Shown piece after piece: positions 52,025 to 61,315 of a stretch of DNA of 64,000 nt (its first letter is position 1; every line of letters starts with the position of its first letter). The position numbers were made by a program, and so were the translations under genes. Under the pieces are notes generated by a model. That model saw nothing but the letters and a program-made list of their open reading frames with translations, was not told the DNA's origin and ran no database searches. The DNA comes from Lewinellaceae bacterium (GTDB taxonomy: Bacteria > Bacteroidota > Bacteroidia > Chitinophagales > Saprospiraceae): NCBI GenBank assembly GCA_020636105.1, contig JACJYL010000001.1, positions 4,231,001 to 4,295,000 of the forward strand. Direction: 5' to 3'.

Positions 52025-52096
52025 AGCCACTCATGGGATTTGAACCCACGACCTGCTCATTACGAATGAGCTGCTCTACCGCTGAGCTAAAGTGGC
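52025..52096 (-). tRNA. tRNA-Thr (anticodon CGT)
   Basis: On the minus strand the sequence folds to a full cloverleaf: acceptor GCCACTT with GAGTGGC (one T-G pair), D-arm GCTC/GAGC, anticodon stem GCTCA/TGAGC with the loop TTCGTAA (anticodon CGT, reading ACG, Thr), and T-arm GTGGGTTCAAATCCCAT. The discriminator base is T (52025). CCA is not encoded. It reads into the space upstream of the CWC gene. Confidence 0.93.
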
Positions 52097-52180
52097 GCTG
52101 ATTTTCAGGATACAAATATAGGTAATTATCATGTACGAAAACACATACCTATATGCTTATTAAAGATTGATTTTTATCAT

Positions 52181-52792
52181 TTATTGAAATACGTGACTTG
52201 CCTTGATCCTTAACCCGGGAAGGAGATCAGAAGTCAGTTCATCCTCATCCGAATACCCGCCTTTACGTTCATATTTACCCGTAGCATTCAACTCAAATAT
52301 TTCGATAATTTCTTCCTTTGGGAATACCAGCCAGTAGGTATTGATCTTACATTCTTCGTACAACTCAAATTTGATCTGAATGTCTTTTTTGCGCGTGCTG
52401 TCGGAGATTATTTCCATCACCATATCCGGACTGCCTTCACAGCCTTTTTCGCTAATCTTTTTGGGGTCACAGATGACGGTAATGTCTGGTTGCACTACGG
52501 TATTGGGTTTCCCTGTTTTGGGATGTTGGACAGGAAGGTAAACATCAAAAGGAGCGTGAAAAACTTCACATTTTTTATGCTCAAGGTAATTGTAAATTTT
52601 ATTGAGTAAAAAAGTAGAAATCCGTTGATGCTTCGTATTGGGCCCGGGACTCATACGGAAGACTTTGCCCCTGATCAGTTCCACCATTTCATCGAATGGC
52701 CAGGAGAGGTAGTCCTGGATGGTGTATTCCGCGGAGGGTTCAGCCAGAAGATCCTCTATCGTTTTTTCATCGTGGTTGGTGTAAGATTGCAT
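52181..52792 (-). CDS. Uma2 family endonuclease-like protein, copy 1
   Basis: This 203-residue protein fits the Uma2 (DUF820) family, a PD-(D/E)XK-like nuclease fold common in bacteria. Key parts are YTIQDYLSWPFDEMVELIRG at the start, VVQPDITVICD (metal Asp), DMVMEIISDSTRKKD (Glu and Lys) and KINTYWLVFPKEE. Target and role are unknown. It is the most diverged of three tandem copies and its C-terminus ends in VFQ where the others end in VFDMN. It differs from them mainly between residues 57 and 78. Confidence 0.85.
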   Translation of the reverse strand: MQSYTNHDEKTIEDLLAEPSAEYTIQDYLSWPFDEMVELIRGKVFRMSPGPNTKHQRISTFLLNKIYNYLEHKKCEVFHAPFDVYLPVQHPKTGKPNTVVQPDITVICDPKKISEKGCEGSPDMVMEIISDSTRKKDIQIKFELYEECKINTYWLVFPKEEIIEIFELNATGKYERKGGYSDEDELTSDLLPGLRIKASHVFQ

Positions 52793-52837
52793 GGTCAGTT
52801 TATTTCGGGAATGAGCCCGGGGTATGGGAAATTGGAG

Positions 52838-53455
52838 TTAATTCATGTCAAATACGTCACTTACCTTCATTTTTAATCCCGGTAAAATCGCAGAAGCCAA
52901 TTCATCGTCATCTGAAAATCCACCTTTACGTTCATATTTACCATCTGCATTCAATTCAAATATTTCGATAATTTCTTCCTTTGGAAAAACCAGCCAGTAG
53001 GTATTGATCTTACATTCTTCGTACAACTCAAATTTGATCTGAATGTCTTTTTTTCGGGTGCTGTCGGAAATGATCTCAACCACCAGATCGGGGCTGCCTT
53101 CACATCCGTGGTCGCTAATTTTTTTTGTATCGCAGATGACGGTAATGTCCGGTTGTACGACAGTATTGGGTTTGCCTGTTTTGGGGTGCTTTACTGGTAG
53201 AAACACATCGAAAGGAGCATGAAAAACCACACATTTTTTATGCTCCAGTGTTTGAAAAATTTTCCCTGCAATAAACATGGATACCCGTTGATGCTTACTA
53301 TTGGGAGCGGGACTCATACGAAATACCTTTCCCCTGATCAGTTCCACCATTTCATCAAATTGCCAGGAGAGGTAATCCTGGATGGTGTATTCCGCGGAGG
53401 GTTCAGCCAGAAGATCCTCTATCGTTTTTTCATCGTGGTTGGTGTAAGATTGCAT
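52838..53455 (-). CDS. Uma2 family endonuclease-like protein, copy 2
   Basis: This 205-residue paralogue keeps the Uma2 blocks: PDITVICD, DLVVEIISDSTRKKD and TYWLVFPKEE. The first 56 residues are nearly identical to those of copies 1 and 3 (MQSYTNHDEKTIEDLLAEPS). The patch from residue 57 (RVSMFIAGKIFQTLEHKKCV) is different. Distance to copy 1 is 45 bp and to copy 3 is 46 bp; the spacers are also near-identical. All lie on the minus strand, with copy 3 first. Confidence 0.85.
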   Translation of the reverse strand: MQSYTNHDEKTIEDLLAEPSAEYTIQDYLSWQFDEMVELIRGKVFRMSPAPNSKHQRVSMFIAGKIFQTLEHKKCVVFHAPFDVFLPVKHPKTGKPNTVVQPDITVICDTKKISDHGCEGSPDLVVEIISDSTRKKDIQIKFELYEECKINTYWLVFPKEEIIEIFELNADGKYERKGGFSDDDELASAILPGLKMKVSDVFDMN

Positions 53456-53501
53456 GGTCAGTTTATTTCGGAAATGAGTCCGGGCGTATGAAAAATTGGG
53501 G

Positions 53502-54119
53502 TTAATTCATGTCAAATACGTCACTTACCTTCATTTTCAATCCCGGTAAAATCGCAGAATCCAATTCATCGTCATCCGAATACCCCCCTTTACGTTCATA
53601 TTTACCCGTAGCATTCAATTCAAATATTTCGATAATTTCTTCCTTTGGGAAAACCAGCCAGTAGGTATTGATCTTACATTCTTCGTACAACTCAAATTTG
53701 ATCTGAATGTCTTTTTTACGTGTGCTGTCAGAGATTATTTCCACCACCATATCCGGACTGCCTTCACAGCCTTTTTCGCTAATCTTTTGGGGGTCACAGA
53801 TGACGGTAATGTCCGGTTGTACGACCGTATTAGGCTTCCCTGTTTTTGGGTGTTTTATTGGAAGATAAACATCAAAAGGTGCATGAAAACATTTGCATTG
53901 CTTTCCTTTTAAAAAATGATATATGGTTGAGAACAAAAAACCTGAAGCCACCTGATGCTTCGTATTGGGCCCGGGACTCATACGAAATACCTTGCCCCGG
54001 ATCAGCTCCACCATTTCATCGAATTGCCAGGAGAGGTAATCCTGAATAGTGTATTCTGCCGAAGGCTCCGCAAGAAGATCCTCTATTGTTTTTTCATCGT
54101 GGTTTGTATAAGGTTGCAT
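53502..54119 (-). CDS. Uma2 family endonuclease-like protein, copy 3
   Basis: This 205-residue paralogue is the first in the direction of transcription. Catalytic blocks agree with the other copies (PDITVICD, DMVVEIISDSTRKKD). Its patch at residues 57-78 reads VASGFLFSTIYHFLKGKQCK and differs from both others, with a different charge pattern. Copy 3 and copy 2 share the C-terminal end KVSDVFDMN. Upstream (54120-54268) there is no clear promoter. Confidence 0.85.
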   Translation of the reverse strand: MQPYTNHDEKTIEDLLAEPSAEYTIQDYLSWQFDEMVELIRGKVFRMSPGPNTKHQVASGFLFSTIYHFLKGKQCKCFHAPFDVYLPIKHPKTGKPNTVVQPDITVICDPQKISEKGCEGSPDMVVEIISDSTRKKDIQIKFELYEECKINTYWLVFPKEEIIEIFELNATGKYERKGGYSDDDELDSAILPGLKMKVSDVFDMN

Positions 54120-54268
54120 AGGTCAGATTAAGGTTGAAAATAAATTCAGTTCCACTAAATTACGGGAAGTCCATTAGAATAACAAACCCAATCCCCTCTA
54201 TAAAAGCCGCGAAAGGGCTGAATGTGACCTTTTTCCAGTATTTTTTTTGATCACTGAACCGGATACGT

Positions 54269-55207
54269 TTATACTTTCTTCCGCAATTTTTGCAACAATT
54301 CGGGTAATTGTCTTAGTGCCGCCATTTGTTTGTAGATTGTCCGGGCTTCATCCGCAGGGTTGCCATAATAGCTTTTTCCGGCCTCAAGGTCTTTGGATAC
54401 CATTGATTTGGCCATCACTACCACATCATCACCAATAGTGAGGTTTTGGATGATGCCCACCTGTCCATAAATGACCACACGATTGCCGATACGGGTATTT
54501 CCACCAATGGCTACCTGTGCCGTAATCTGACAATGTTTCCCTACCACTACATCATGACCAATATGCACCATACAGTCCAGTTTCGTCCCTTCTCCGAGGA
54601 TCGTATCGCCTGAAACACCCATATTTACCGTTGAATTGGCACCGACATCTACGTGGTCTTCAATGATGACCCGTCCTCCCGAACGCCATTTTTGAAGTCC
54701 CTCCGTCGTTTTTTTGTAATAAAATGCATCGGTTCCAATAATAGATCCGGATTCCACCAGCACGTGATCTTTAATGATCACCCGCCCTCTGATGACGGCG
54801 TTGGATTGTATGAGACAATTTTTTCCGATCTTCACTTCGGGGCCAATTACCGCACCGGGTTCCACAATGGTGGAGGGATGAATCTGTGCCGTTTCACCAA
54901 TTGTATGATTCAACGGTTCAAAAGGATTGTGCTGTATGACAATACTGTTGTAAGCCTTAAAAGGAGCATCACATACGAGTAGGGCTTTCCCTTCCGGGCA
55001 TTGTGTTTCTTCATTCAGGATGATGATGGTCGCCGCTGAATTCAGCGATTTTGAAAAATATTTCTGAACATCCACAAAGGTAATATCCCCTTCACGTACA
55101 TTATGAATCTCATTGATGCCCATGGCCATCAGATCCGCGTTGCCAATAATGCGTGCACCAATTTTTTGTGCAATTTCCTTAACAGGAATCGGTTGATCAA
55201 ATGTCAT
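54269..55207 (-). CDS. lpxD: UDP-3-O-acylglucosamine N-acyltransferase (LpxD-like)
   Basis: LpxD adds the second 3-hydroxyacyl chain to UDP-GlcN in lipid A synthesis. The 312-residue protein has an N-terminal domain (1-100) with EGDITFVDVQKYF and a left-handed beta-helix of hexapeptide repeats (GAVIGPEVKIGKNCLIQSNAVI), the active-site His in VHIGHDVVVGKHCQI and a C-terminal helix (QMAALRQLPELLQKLRKK). Length is near that of short Bacteroidota paralogues (about 300-350). A second LpxD gene elsewhere cannot be excluded; this copy may act in a related sugar acylation. Confidence 0.85.
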   Translation of the reverse strand: MTFDQPIPVKEIAQKIGARIIGNADLMAMGINEIHNVREGDITFVDVQKYFSKSLNSAATIIILNEETQCPEGKALLVCDAPFKAYNSIVIQHNPFEPLNHTIGETAQIHPSTIVEPGAVIGPEVKIGKNCLIQSNAVIRGRVIIKDHVLVESGSIIGTDAFYYKKTTEGLQKWRSGGRVIIEDHVDVGANSTVNMGVSGDTILGEGTKLDCMVHIGHDVVVGKHCQITAQVAIGGNTRIGNRVVIYGQVGIIQNLTIGDDVVVMAKSMVSKDLEAGKSYYGNPADEARTIYKQMAALRQLPELLQKLRKKV

Positions 55208-55299
55208 TTTCCTAACTTTAAACTTTAGCCTTTTTAATTTTTGGATCGAATGTTCATCTTAAAATAAGAAAATAAACATCAGAGTATCACACCATCAAA

Positions 55300-58098
55300 T
55301 CAATGCGCTTCCAGCCAATCTTCTCCAACGCCCATATCCACTACAATCGGAACCTTGAGACCTGGGATAGCATTTTTCATTTTATCGTCCACCAGTAATT
55401 TAACTTCCTCCAGTTCACCCTTGGGCACATCGAAAACCAATTCATCATGCACCTGGAGGATCATTTTTGTTTTCAAATGACTCTTTTTCAGCGCTTGATG
55501 GATATTGGCCATCGCAATTTTTATCATATCGGCTGCTGTGCCTTGTATCGGCGTGTTGATGGCGTTTCTTTCGGCTCCGCTGCGGATCATGCCATTCCGG
55601 GAATTAATATCTCTCAGGTGGCGCCTTCTTCCCATCATGGTCATCACATAGCCGTTTTCGCGTGCGTCAGCTACCGTTTTGTCCATATACAGCCGAAGGC
55701 CGGGATATTGCTTAAAATAGCTTTCTATGAGTGTTTTGGCTTCGGCTCGTTTTAAGTTTAGCTGCCGGGATAAATTGGTGGCCCCGGCCCCGTAGATGAT
55801 ACTGAAGTTAACGGTTTTGGCGCGGTATCTTTGTTCCCGGTTGACCTCATCATACGGCACATCAAAAACGCCGGCGGCGGTGGCCCGGTGAATATCCTTC
55901 CCTTCGATAAAGGCCTTTTGCATGGCTGTTTCTCCGCTCATCTCCGCGATGAGCCTCAATTCTATCTGTGAATAATCCGCAGCGAGCAGCACATGGTTTT
56001 TGTCGCGTGGGATGAATGCTTTTCGTACGCGCGCGCCTTCGGGTGTTCTTACCGGAATATTTTGGAGGTTGGGGTTGTTGCTGCTTAAACGCCCAGTGGC
56101 TGTCAGGGCCTGGTTGAATGAACTGTGAATCCTTCCGGTCTTTGGATTTATCATTTTCGGCAGGGCATCCACGTAGGTGGATTTGAGTTTGGATAACCCC
56201 CTGAACCTTAGGATGTCATTTACTATTTCAAACTCCTGGGACAATTCAGCCAGTTTCTCCTCGTCTGTGGAATACTGCCCGCTTTTGGTTTTGCTCCAGC
56301 GGTAGGGAATTTTCAATTTTTCAAACAACACTTCTCCTACCTGTTTGGGAGAGGCTATATTAAAACGTACTCCTGCTTTTTCATAAATAGTGGCCTCGGC
56401 TTTGTCGATATCAGTACCCAGTTCTTTTGAATAGATATTCAGGTAATTCGCATCAACATTAACGCCTTCAAATTCAAGATCGACAAGTGCCTTGATCAAT
56501 GGCTCTTCAATAGTATCGTAAAGGTCCTTTAATCCCTCCTTTTCCATTTTGGGAAACAAATACTCTTTCAGCTGAAGCGTGATGTCGGCATCTTCCGCTG
56601 CGTAATCACTGACCTTTTCAACCGGAATATCCCTCATGGACAGCTGGTTTTTACCTTTGCCTATGAGGGAAGAAATGGAAACGGGTTTGTATTTCAGGTA
56701 AGTTTCCGAAAGATAATCCATGTTGTGTCTCAATTCAGGCTCCAGCAGGTAATGTGCGATCATCGTATCCTGGTAGAGCCCTTTAACTTCCACATCGTAC
56801 CATTTCATGACGATGGCATCGTATTTTATGTTTTGGGCGATTTTGACAATTGTTTCATCTTCCAGGATGGGTTTAAAGAGGTCGACAATGGCATAAGCAT
56901 CCACTCGGTCTTCAGGGATGGAAATATACCAGGCCTCACCAGGTTTTATGGCAAATGACATGCCGACGAGTTCAGCGAGGTTCGGATCGATATTTGTGGT
57001 TTCCGTATCAAAGCAGATCGTCTTTTCCGACGCCAGTTTTTTGGCGAGGGCCTGGCAATCCCCGAGGTTATCGACAAGATGATAGGAATGGGAGGTATTT
57101 TCTAAATTTTTCGTAGCAATGGAGTGGCTGGGCAATGGAGTGGGCGCCACGGAAGCACTCATCTCTGCATTTCCGAAAAGGGATCCCTGGGTGGCTGTAG
57201 GTTTATGAACAGGCTCCGTTTCGTCAGTACCCAGTATCTGGGTGGCGAGGGTTCTGAATTCGAGTTCTTTGAATACTTCCGCCAGCATTTCCTTATCAGG
57301 TGGGTCGAGCCTGTATTCTTCAGCGTTGAATTTTATAGGTACATTAATATCTATGGTGGCAAGCTGCTTGGAGAGCAGCCCTTGCTCCGCAAAATTGATT
57401 ACGTTTTCCTTTTGCTTGCCTTTGAGAGATTCAACATTTTCCAGAAGGCCTTCCACTGTGCCAAAATCCTTAAGTAATTTGATGGCGGTTTTAGGACCGA
57501 TTCCAGGGATGCCCGGTATATTATCCACGCTGTCTCCTATGAGCCCCAACATATCGATGACCTGGTCGATTCGGTCAATATCCCATTTTGCCTTAACCTC
57601 CTCTACACCCATGATCTCCACGTCATTTCCCATCCTGGCCGGTTTGTATAGGAAAATATTTTCGGAAACCAGTTGGCCGAAGTCTTTATCAGGAGTCATC
57701 ATATATACCTGCATACCCTCCTTTTCGGCCTGTTTGGCCAGGGTGCCTATGACATCATCCGCTTCAAATCCTTCCTTGGTAACGATTGGAATTTTAAATC
57801 CCTTTAATATTCTGTGGATATAGGGAATGGCTGAAGTAATATCTTCCGGTTGGGACTCCCTGTTGGCTTTGTACGGTTCATAAGCTTCGTGCCTGAAAGT
57901 AGGTCCGGGAAGGTCAAAAGCCACGGCGAGGTAATGGGGGTGTTGATTTCTCATAAGATCCCACAGGACACGAGTAAATCCGGTAACGGCAGAAGTATTG
58001 ACGCCTTTTGAATTGATCAGTGGTCGGCTAATGAATGCATAATGAGCCCGGTACATTAAAGCGTGTCCGTCGAGCAGGAAAAGTTTTTCTTTCGGCAT
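55300..58098 (-). CDS. polA: DNA polymerase I
   Basis: PolA fills gaps and removes primers. The 932-residue protein carries all three parts: a 5'-3' exonuclease (FLLDGHALMYRAHYAF at the start), a 3'-5' exonuclease that looks active (FDTETTNI with the DxE pair, and the later YAAEDADITLQL) and the polymerase with motif A AADYSQIELRLIA, motif B RYRAKTVNFSIIYGAG and motif C LQVHDELVF. Length is typical. It is a single gene, and a terminator for the neighbour lies upstream. Confidence 0.97.
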   Translation of the reverse strand: MPKEKLFLLDGHALMYRAHYAFISRPLINSKGVNTSAVTGFTRVLWDLMRNQHPHYLAVAFDLPGPTFRHEAYEPYKANRESQPEDITSAIPYIHRILKGFKIPIVTKEGFEADDVIGTLAKQAEKEGMQVYMMTPDKDFGQLVSENIFLYKPARMGNDVEIMGVEEVKAKWDIDRIDQVIDMLGLIGDSVDNIPGIPGIGPKTAIKLLKDFGTVEGLLENVESLKGKQKENVINFAEQGLLSKQLATIDINVPIKFNAEEYRLDPPDKEMLAEVFKELEFRTLATQILGTDETEPVHKPTATQGSLFGNAEMSASVAPTPLPSHSIATKNLENTSHSYHLVDNLGDCQALAKKLASEKTICFDTETTNIDPNLAELVGMSFAIKPGEAWYISIPEDRVDAYAIVDLFKPILEDETIVKIAQNIKYDAIVMKWYDVEVKGLYQDTMIAHYLLEPELRHNMDYLSETYLKYKPVSISSLIGKGKNQLSMRDIPVEKVSDYAAEDADITLQLKEYLFPKMEKEGLKDLYDTIEEPLIKALVDLEFEGVNVDANYLNIYSKELGTDIDKAEATIYEKAGVRFNIASPKQVGEVLFEKLKIPYRWSKTKSGQYSTDEEKLAELSQEFEIVNDILRFRGLSKLKSTYVDALPKMINPKTGRIHSSFNQALTATGRLSSNNPNLQNIPVRTPEGARVRKAFIPRDKNHVLLAADYSQIELRLIAEMSGETAMQKAFIEGKDIHRATAAGVFDVPYDEVNREQRYRAKTVNFSIIYGAGATNLSRQLNLKRAEAKTLIESYFKQYPGLRLYMDKTVADARENGYVMTMMGRRRHLRDINSRNGMIRSGAERNAINTPIQGTAADMIKIAMANIHQALKKSHLKTKMILQVHDELVFDVPKGELEEVKLLVDDKMKNAIPGLKVPIVVDMGVGEDWLEAH

Positions 58099-58176
58099 GA
58101 TTTCGATATTGGTTCAGATTAGCAAGGTAAGGAATTATTATAAAATTCGGGGTGTGTTGCTTTGGATCAAAATAAA

Positions 58177-58229
58177 AAATCACGCTAAGTCGTCATGATC
58201 TTCATCAAATTAACGACTTAGCGTGATTT
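58177..58229 (-). terminator. Strong Rho-independent terminator after the DUF3078 gene
   Basis: AAATCACGCTAAGTCGT (58177-58193) is fully complementary to ACGACTTAGCGTGATTT (58213-58229): a 17-bp stem with a 19-base loop. On the minus strand a T-rich run (TTTTTTATTTT) follows. It separates the DUF3078 gene from polA. Confidence 0.9.
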
Positions 58230-58268
58230 AAAGTTGCCAACCGCTATAGGTTGTTAAAGTTTGTCAGT

Positions 58269-59276
58269 TTAGAAAGTTACGTTGTATTTAAGCAGGAATT
58301 GTTCCGTGACGCTGGCTCTTCTTCCCGTGCCATTTATGCCATTTGGAGCGTTGTAGTCGGTGATCTGTACTTTGATATCATGATCGTAAAATACATTCAG
58401 GGTAACGGCAGCCTGTAATCCTTTGAAGATATTGAAACCAATTTCATTCACCCAGTCCACATCGATATTCTGTGGTTCCAATTTGTAATTAGAGAACAGA
58501 GCCAAACCGGAAGTGTAAACGAGACGGTCTTCGAGGAATTTGTTGGAGTAATTCATCCTGGCCAGTGCTCCCAATGCACTAAATACATTTTCCCCGGGGG
58601 GATTGCCATGAACATTGAGGGCAGCGATGCCATCATCTGCAACAATGATCCATTTTCCACCAATAGGAGAGAAATAGATGGAAAGTTTATCGGACAGTTT
58701 GTAATCGATTCCTACAGACAAGGTAATGCCTGCCGGTGAAAAAAGTTTCGATTGCAAAACAGCCGTACCATTTCCGGAAATATCTGACAGGAAATTTCCG
58801 GGATAATCGGCGGTGCCGTTATAAGTGGGAGTGAGTTGACTCATAAAGGAAAAGTCAGCTGCGACGAAGATCTTTGATCCCTCTTTGATGGCATATCCGG
58901 CTTTTGAATTGAGTCTGAGCTCGTCGATAGCCTTTTGGAAGGGTATTTTTGTGTCCGACCCCTGGGCAATCACCCCTGACCCAAGACGTTGAAGGCCGAG
59001 TTGCCAGGCGGCCACGTTGTCCCACGCGATCCTGTCCTTTTTATATTTAGCAAAAAAGCTAACCGCTCCGCCAATACCCAGTCTATTTTGACCGGCTCCT
59101 TGTTTGGGATTGATCTGAAGCAATTGAGCAAAATCCAGCCCAAGGCCTGCTCCTGCTTTCCATACGGGGTCCTCCTGTTTTTCTTCAGCGGCATCCTGGG
59201 CCGTTAAATTGCCAGAGGGAATAAAAAACGAGACCATTAAGGCTGCAATGATTAAAAATAAATTTTTCATCAGCAT
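58269..59276 (-). CDS. DUF3078 outer membrane protein
   Basis: This 335-residue protein has a signal peptide (NLFLIIAALMVSFFIPSG, cleaved near NLTAQ) and the DUF3078 pattern: WKAGAGLGLDFAQLLQINPK, DNVAAWQLGLQRLGSG and LRLNSKAGYAIKEGSKIFVA. The rest consists of alternating strands ending in FLLKYNVTF, as in outer membrane beta barrels of about 12 strands. Function unknown. ATG at 59276 or the next Met two codons later may be the start. Confidence 0.85.
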   Translation of the reverse strand: MLMKNLFLIIAALMVSFFIPSGNLTAQDAAEEKQEDPVWKAGAGLGLDFAQLLQINPKQGAGQNRLGIGGAVSFFAKYKKDRIAWDNVAAWQLGLQRLGSGVIAQGSDTKIPFQKAIDELRLNSKAGYAIKEGSKIFVAADFSFMSQLTPTYNGTADYPGNFLSDISGNGTAVLQSKLFSPAGITLSVGIDYKLSDKLSIYFSPIGGKWIIVADDGIAALNVHGNPPGENVFSALGALARMNYSNKFLEDRLVYTSGLALFSNYKLEPQNIDVDWVNEIGFNIFKGLQAAVTLNVFYDHDIKVQITDYNAPNGINGTGRRASVTEQFLLKYNVTF

Positions 59277-59378
59277 GAAATTTTTGTAATGAATAGAATT
59301 GGTGGTTGAACCGGTCCATGGTGGACGAGGCTCCGCCCATTCATTAATCAGGGAAACGCCTGAAAAAATGATGGTTTT

Positions 59379-60218
59379 TTATGAAATATTATTTGGCTTA
59401 AAAATCTCCACTTTTTCAGACATGAGCTTGCTGAGTGGAATGATGATATCACTTTCTTCCGTTTCAAGGGTAAAAGTGGTTCCATCAATGCTTTTTACCG
59501 TTCCTTTTGTCCCGTCAATACTTATGGTTTGGCCAATGGAGATCTTTTCTTTATGATAAAAGGAGGAGAGCATACTGGCCATTAATCCTTTTGAAGCAAA
59601 GCCATAACCCAGTGCAAAAGCCAGTACTACGCCTGCAAGAATAATCGACATATTGTTTTCAATAAAATCGGTTTGCAGGTCAGCCTGCTTGAGGCTTATC
59701 ATTATGACATTGAGGAAAAGAAAATAAAAGGCAACATTGGAAATTAGCTTTGAAGCAGGGATCGCCAGGGATTCGCAAGCGGTAAAAACGGCTTTTTTCA
59801 AGGTGTCGGCAATCACAACCCCAATGATCAGCACAATAAGGGCAGAAAGAACCTTAGGGATGTAATTCATGATACTGGTCATAAGGTCTGAAACTGCCTG
59901 CATGCCCAAGACCTCTGTTGCTGCCATGATGAAAATGAAAAGCACCAGATAATAGGCAATTTTTGATAACATTGTGCTCGGCACAATCTTTATATTGGAG
60001 TTATAAACAATTTCAATTTCGTTGAGCTTCTCTGCAAGTTTATCAATTCCGATCGCTCCCAGAAATTTTTTCAATAATTTAGCGATCAATTTGGCCAATA
60101 TCCAGCCAAGAATAAATACAGTTACGGCTCCAATTAATTTTGGCAGTACTCCTGCCAGGGCACTTAATTGTTCACCCAAAATTCCCATTAATGTAAATCC
60201 TTTGTCTGTGTTTCCCAT
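59379..60218 (-). CDS. Mechanosensitive ion channel-like membrane protein
   Basis: This 279-residue protein has about five membrane helices, with two TM-helix repeats (LPKLIGAVTVFILGWILAKL and IPKVLSALIVLIIGVVIAD), then a segment with GYGFASKGLMASMLSSFY and a short beta domain (GQTISIDGTKGTVKSIDGTT, IIIPLSKL). The last part resembles the MscS beta domain. It probably releases solutes or ions under stress. The pore helix is not as glycine/alanine-rich as in MscS, so gating may differ. Confidence 0.8.
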   Translation of the reverse strand: MGNTDKGFTLMGILGEQLSALAGVLPKLIGAVTVFILGWILAKLIAKLLKKFLGAIGIDKLAEKLNEIEIVYNSNIKIVPSTMLSKIAYYLVLFIFIMAATEVLGMQAVSDLMTSIMNYIPKVLSALIVLIIGVVIADTLKKAVFTACESLAIPASKLISNVAFYFLFLNVIMISLKQADLQTDFIENNMSIILAGVVLAFALGYGFASKGLMASMLSSFYHKEKISIGQTISIDGTKGTVKSIDGTTFTLETEESDIIIPLSKLMSEKVEIFKPNNIS

Positions 60219-60255
60219 TGCGAGTAATTATAATATGGCTTAAAATGAATGGTGT

Positions 60256-60555
60256 TTATCTAATTATTGGAATATCGCCGGGGCCACCCGGACCCTTGCC
60301 TCTTTGCCGGTCAAAACTTCCTGAAGCAGGATCCTCTTTTGACGAGCTATTTTTAGCGTTAATTTTATCTTCATCTCCTCCTCCTGCAATGGCAATGAAC
60401 ATATCCACTACTCTTGGCAGATAGACATCAATGACGCTGCCAATAAATCGGAAAGTGGATAGGGTGCCCATGAGATCTTTTTTCAGATCTTCGCCCTCCT
60501 TCGAGGAGTAATATTTTTCCTCTTGTTGCTCCTGTAATTTTTGAAAATTGTTCAT
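60256..60555 (-). CDS. Small protein of unknown function beside an ECF sigma factor
   Basis: This 99-residue protein lies 11 bp downstream of the sigma factor gene. It has a charged N-terminal helix (QEQQEEKYYSSKEGEDLKKD), a moderately hydrophobic middle (FRFIGSVIDVYLPRVVDMFI) and a polar tail with KGPGGPG. Its position suggests a regulator of the sigma factor, although it is not a classical anti-sigma factor (no zinc motif, no clear membrane helix). Not recognised. Confidence 0.6.
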   Translation of the reverse strand: MNNFQKLQEQQEEKYYSSKEGEDLKKDLMGTLSTFRFIGSVIDVYLPRVVDMFIAIAGGGDEDKINAKNSSSKEDPASGSFDRQRGKGPGGPGDIPIIR

Positions 60556-60566
60556 TTAAGTTTATA

Positions 60567-61121
60567 TTAGGCTAGTGTCGCGGCAAAAAAATCTGTTTTT
60601 ATCATCCTTGCTTTTTCCTTAGCTCGTTTTAGTCTCATTTTCACGGCACTTTCCGTTATGTTAATGGCGTCACCAATTTCTTTTATTGACATATCATCCT
60701 GATATTTCATCAATAAAATAGCCGTATCGTCAGGAGGTAATTCATCCAGTACTTTTTTTAATTGCTCCACCTCCAGTTCCAGCAATTCACTATCGGGAAT
60801 ATCATCCACCACATCAGCTGCATTTTCAATATCCTCGGAAAAAATATCCTTTTGTTTTTTAGTTCTGCGGATATAATCGATGCAATAATTATAGCTAATA
60901 GAGTAAATCCACGTCGAAAATTTTGATTTCCCGCTGAATTTTGCAAGGTTTAAAAATATTTTGGTAAAAATTTCCTGTGTAGCATCCTGAGCCAGTGCTT
61001 CATCTCTCAACATGGAAATACACTTGCTAAAAATTTTGCCTGCGTATCTTTCATATAATATGGTAAAGCATTGGGATGCCTGGGTTTCAAGGTAAGAGTG
61101 GATGACGTTCATGTCTTCCAT
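60567..61121 (-). CDS. ECF-type RNA polymerase sigma factor
   Basis: This 184-residue protein has sigma region 2 (ILYERYAGKIFSKCISMLRD, DATQEIFTKIFLNLAKF, FSTWIYSISYNYCIDYIRR) and region 4 (LDELPPDDTAILLMKYQDDM, SIKEIGDAINITESAVKMRL). It would direct RNA polymerase to a stress or envelope regulon. The start is placed at ATG 61121; a longer frame to TTG 61184 overlaps the candidate promoter. Two downstream genes on the same strand follow at 11 and about 37 bp: a small protein and a mechanosensitive-channel-like protein, which may be its targets or partners. Confidence 0.88.
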   Translation of the reverse strand: MEDMNVIHSYLETQASQCFTILYERYAGKIFSKCISMLRDEALAQDATQEIFTKIFLNLAKFSGKSKFSTWIYSISYNYCIDYIRRTKKQKDIFSEDIENAADVVDDIPDSELLELEVEQLKKVLDELPPDDTAILLMKYQDDMSIKEIGDAINITESAVKMRLKRAKEKARMIKTDFFAATLA

Positions 61122-61180
61122 ACTTTTGTTACATGTATTTTCCGAAGCTTGCAATTCTTGAATGTTTAAAGTGTAATATT

Positions 61181-61209
61181 TCAAAATACGCCAAGCCGGA
61201 ATGCTGCAA
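61181..61209 (-). promoter_or_regulatory. Candidate promoter of the sigma factor gene
   Basis: On the minus strand TTG (61209-61207), a spacer of 18 bases and TATTTTGA (61188-61181) stand in order. The -7 element deviates from TAnnTTTG in register, and the spacer is one shorter than usual. Its position excludes the TTG start at 61184. Confidence 0.35.
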
Positions 61210-61315
61210 TTCCTCTTTTGACGTAATTATTTCGAAAAGGTACACAAATCTGATAAAAATAATTAAGAAATGTTTAACAAAAGTAAGGAGAATGAAATCA
61301 AGGAGTGAGGAACTG

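Larger units (their letters stand above)
52181..54119 (-). repeat. Three-unit tandem repeat of about 663 bp (gene plus spacer)
   Basis: Starts of the three Uma2 genes lie 663 and 664 bases apart, and the spacers between genes are near-identical (GGTCAGTTTATTTCGG and following). Each unit is thus a duplicated gene with its leader. The variable patches lie at 52559-52624, 53222-53287 and 53886-53951. Confidence 0.85.
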
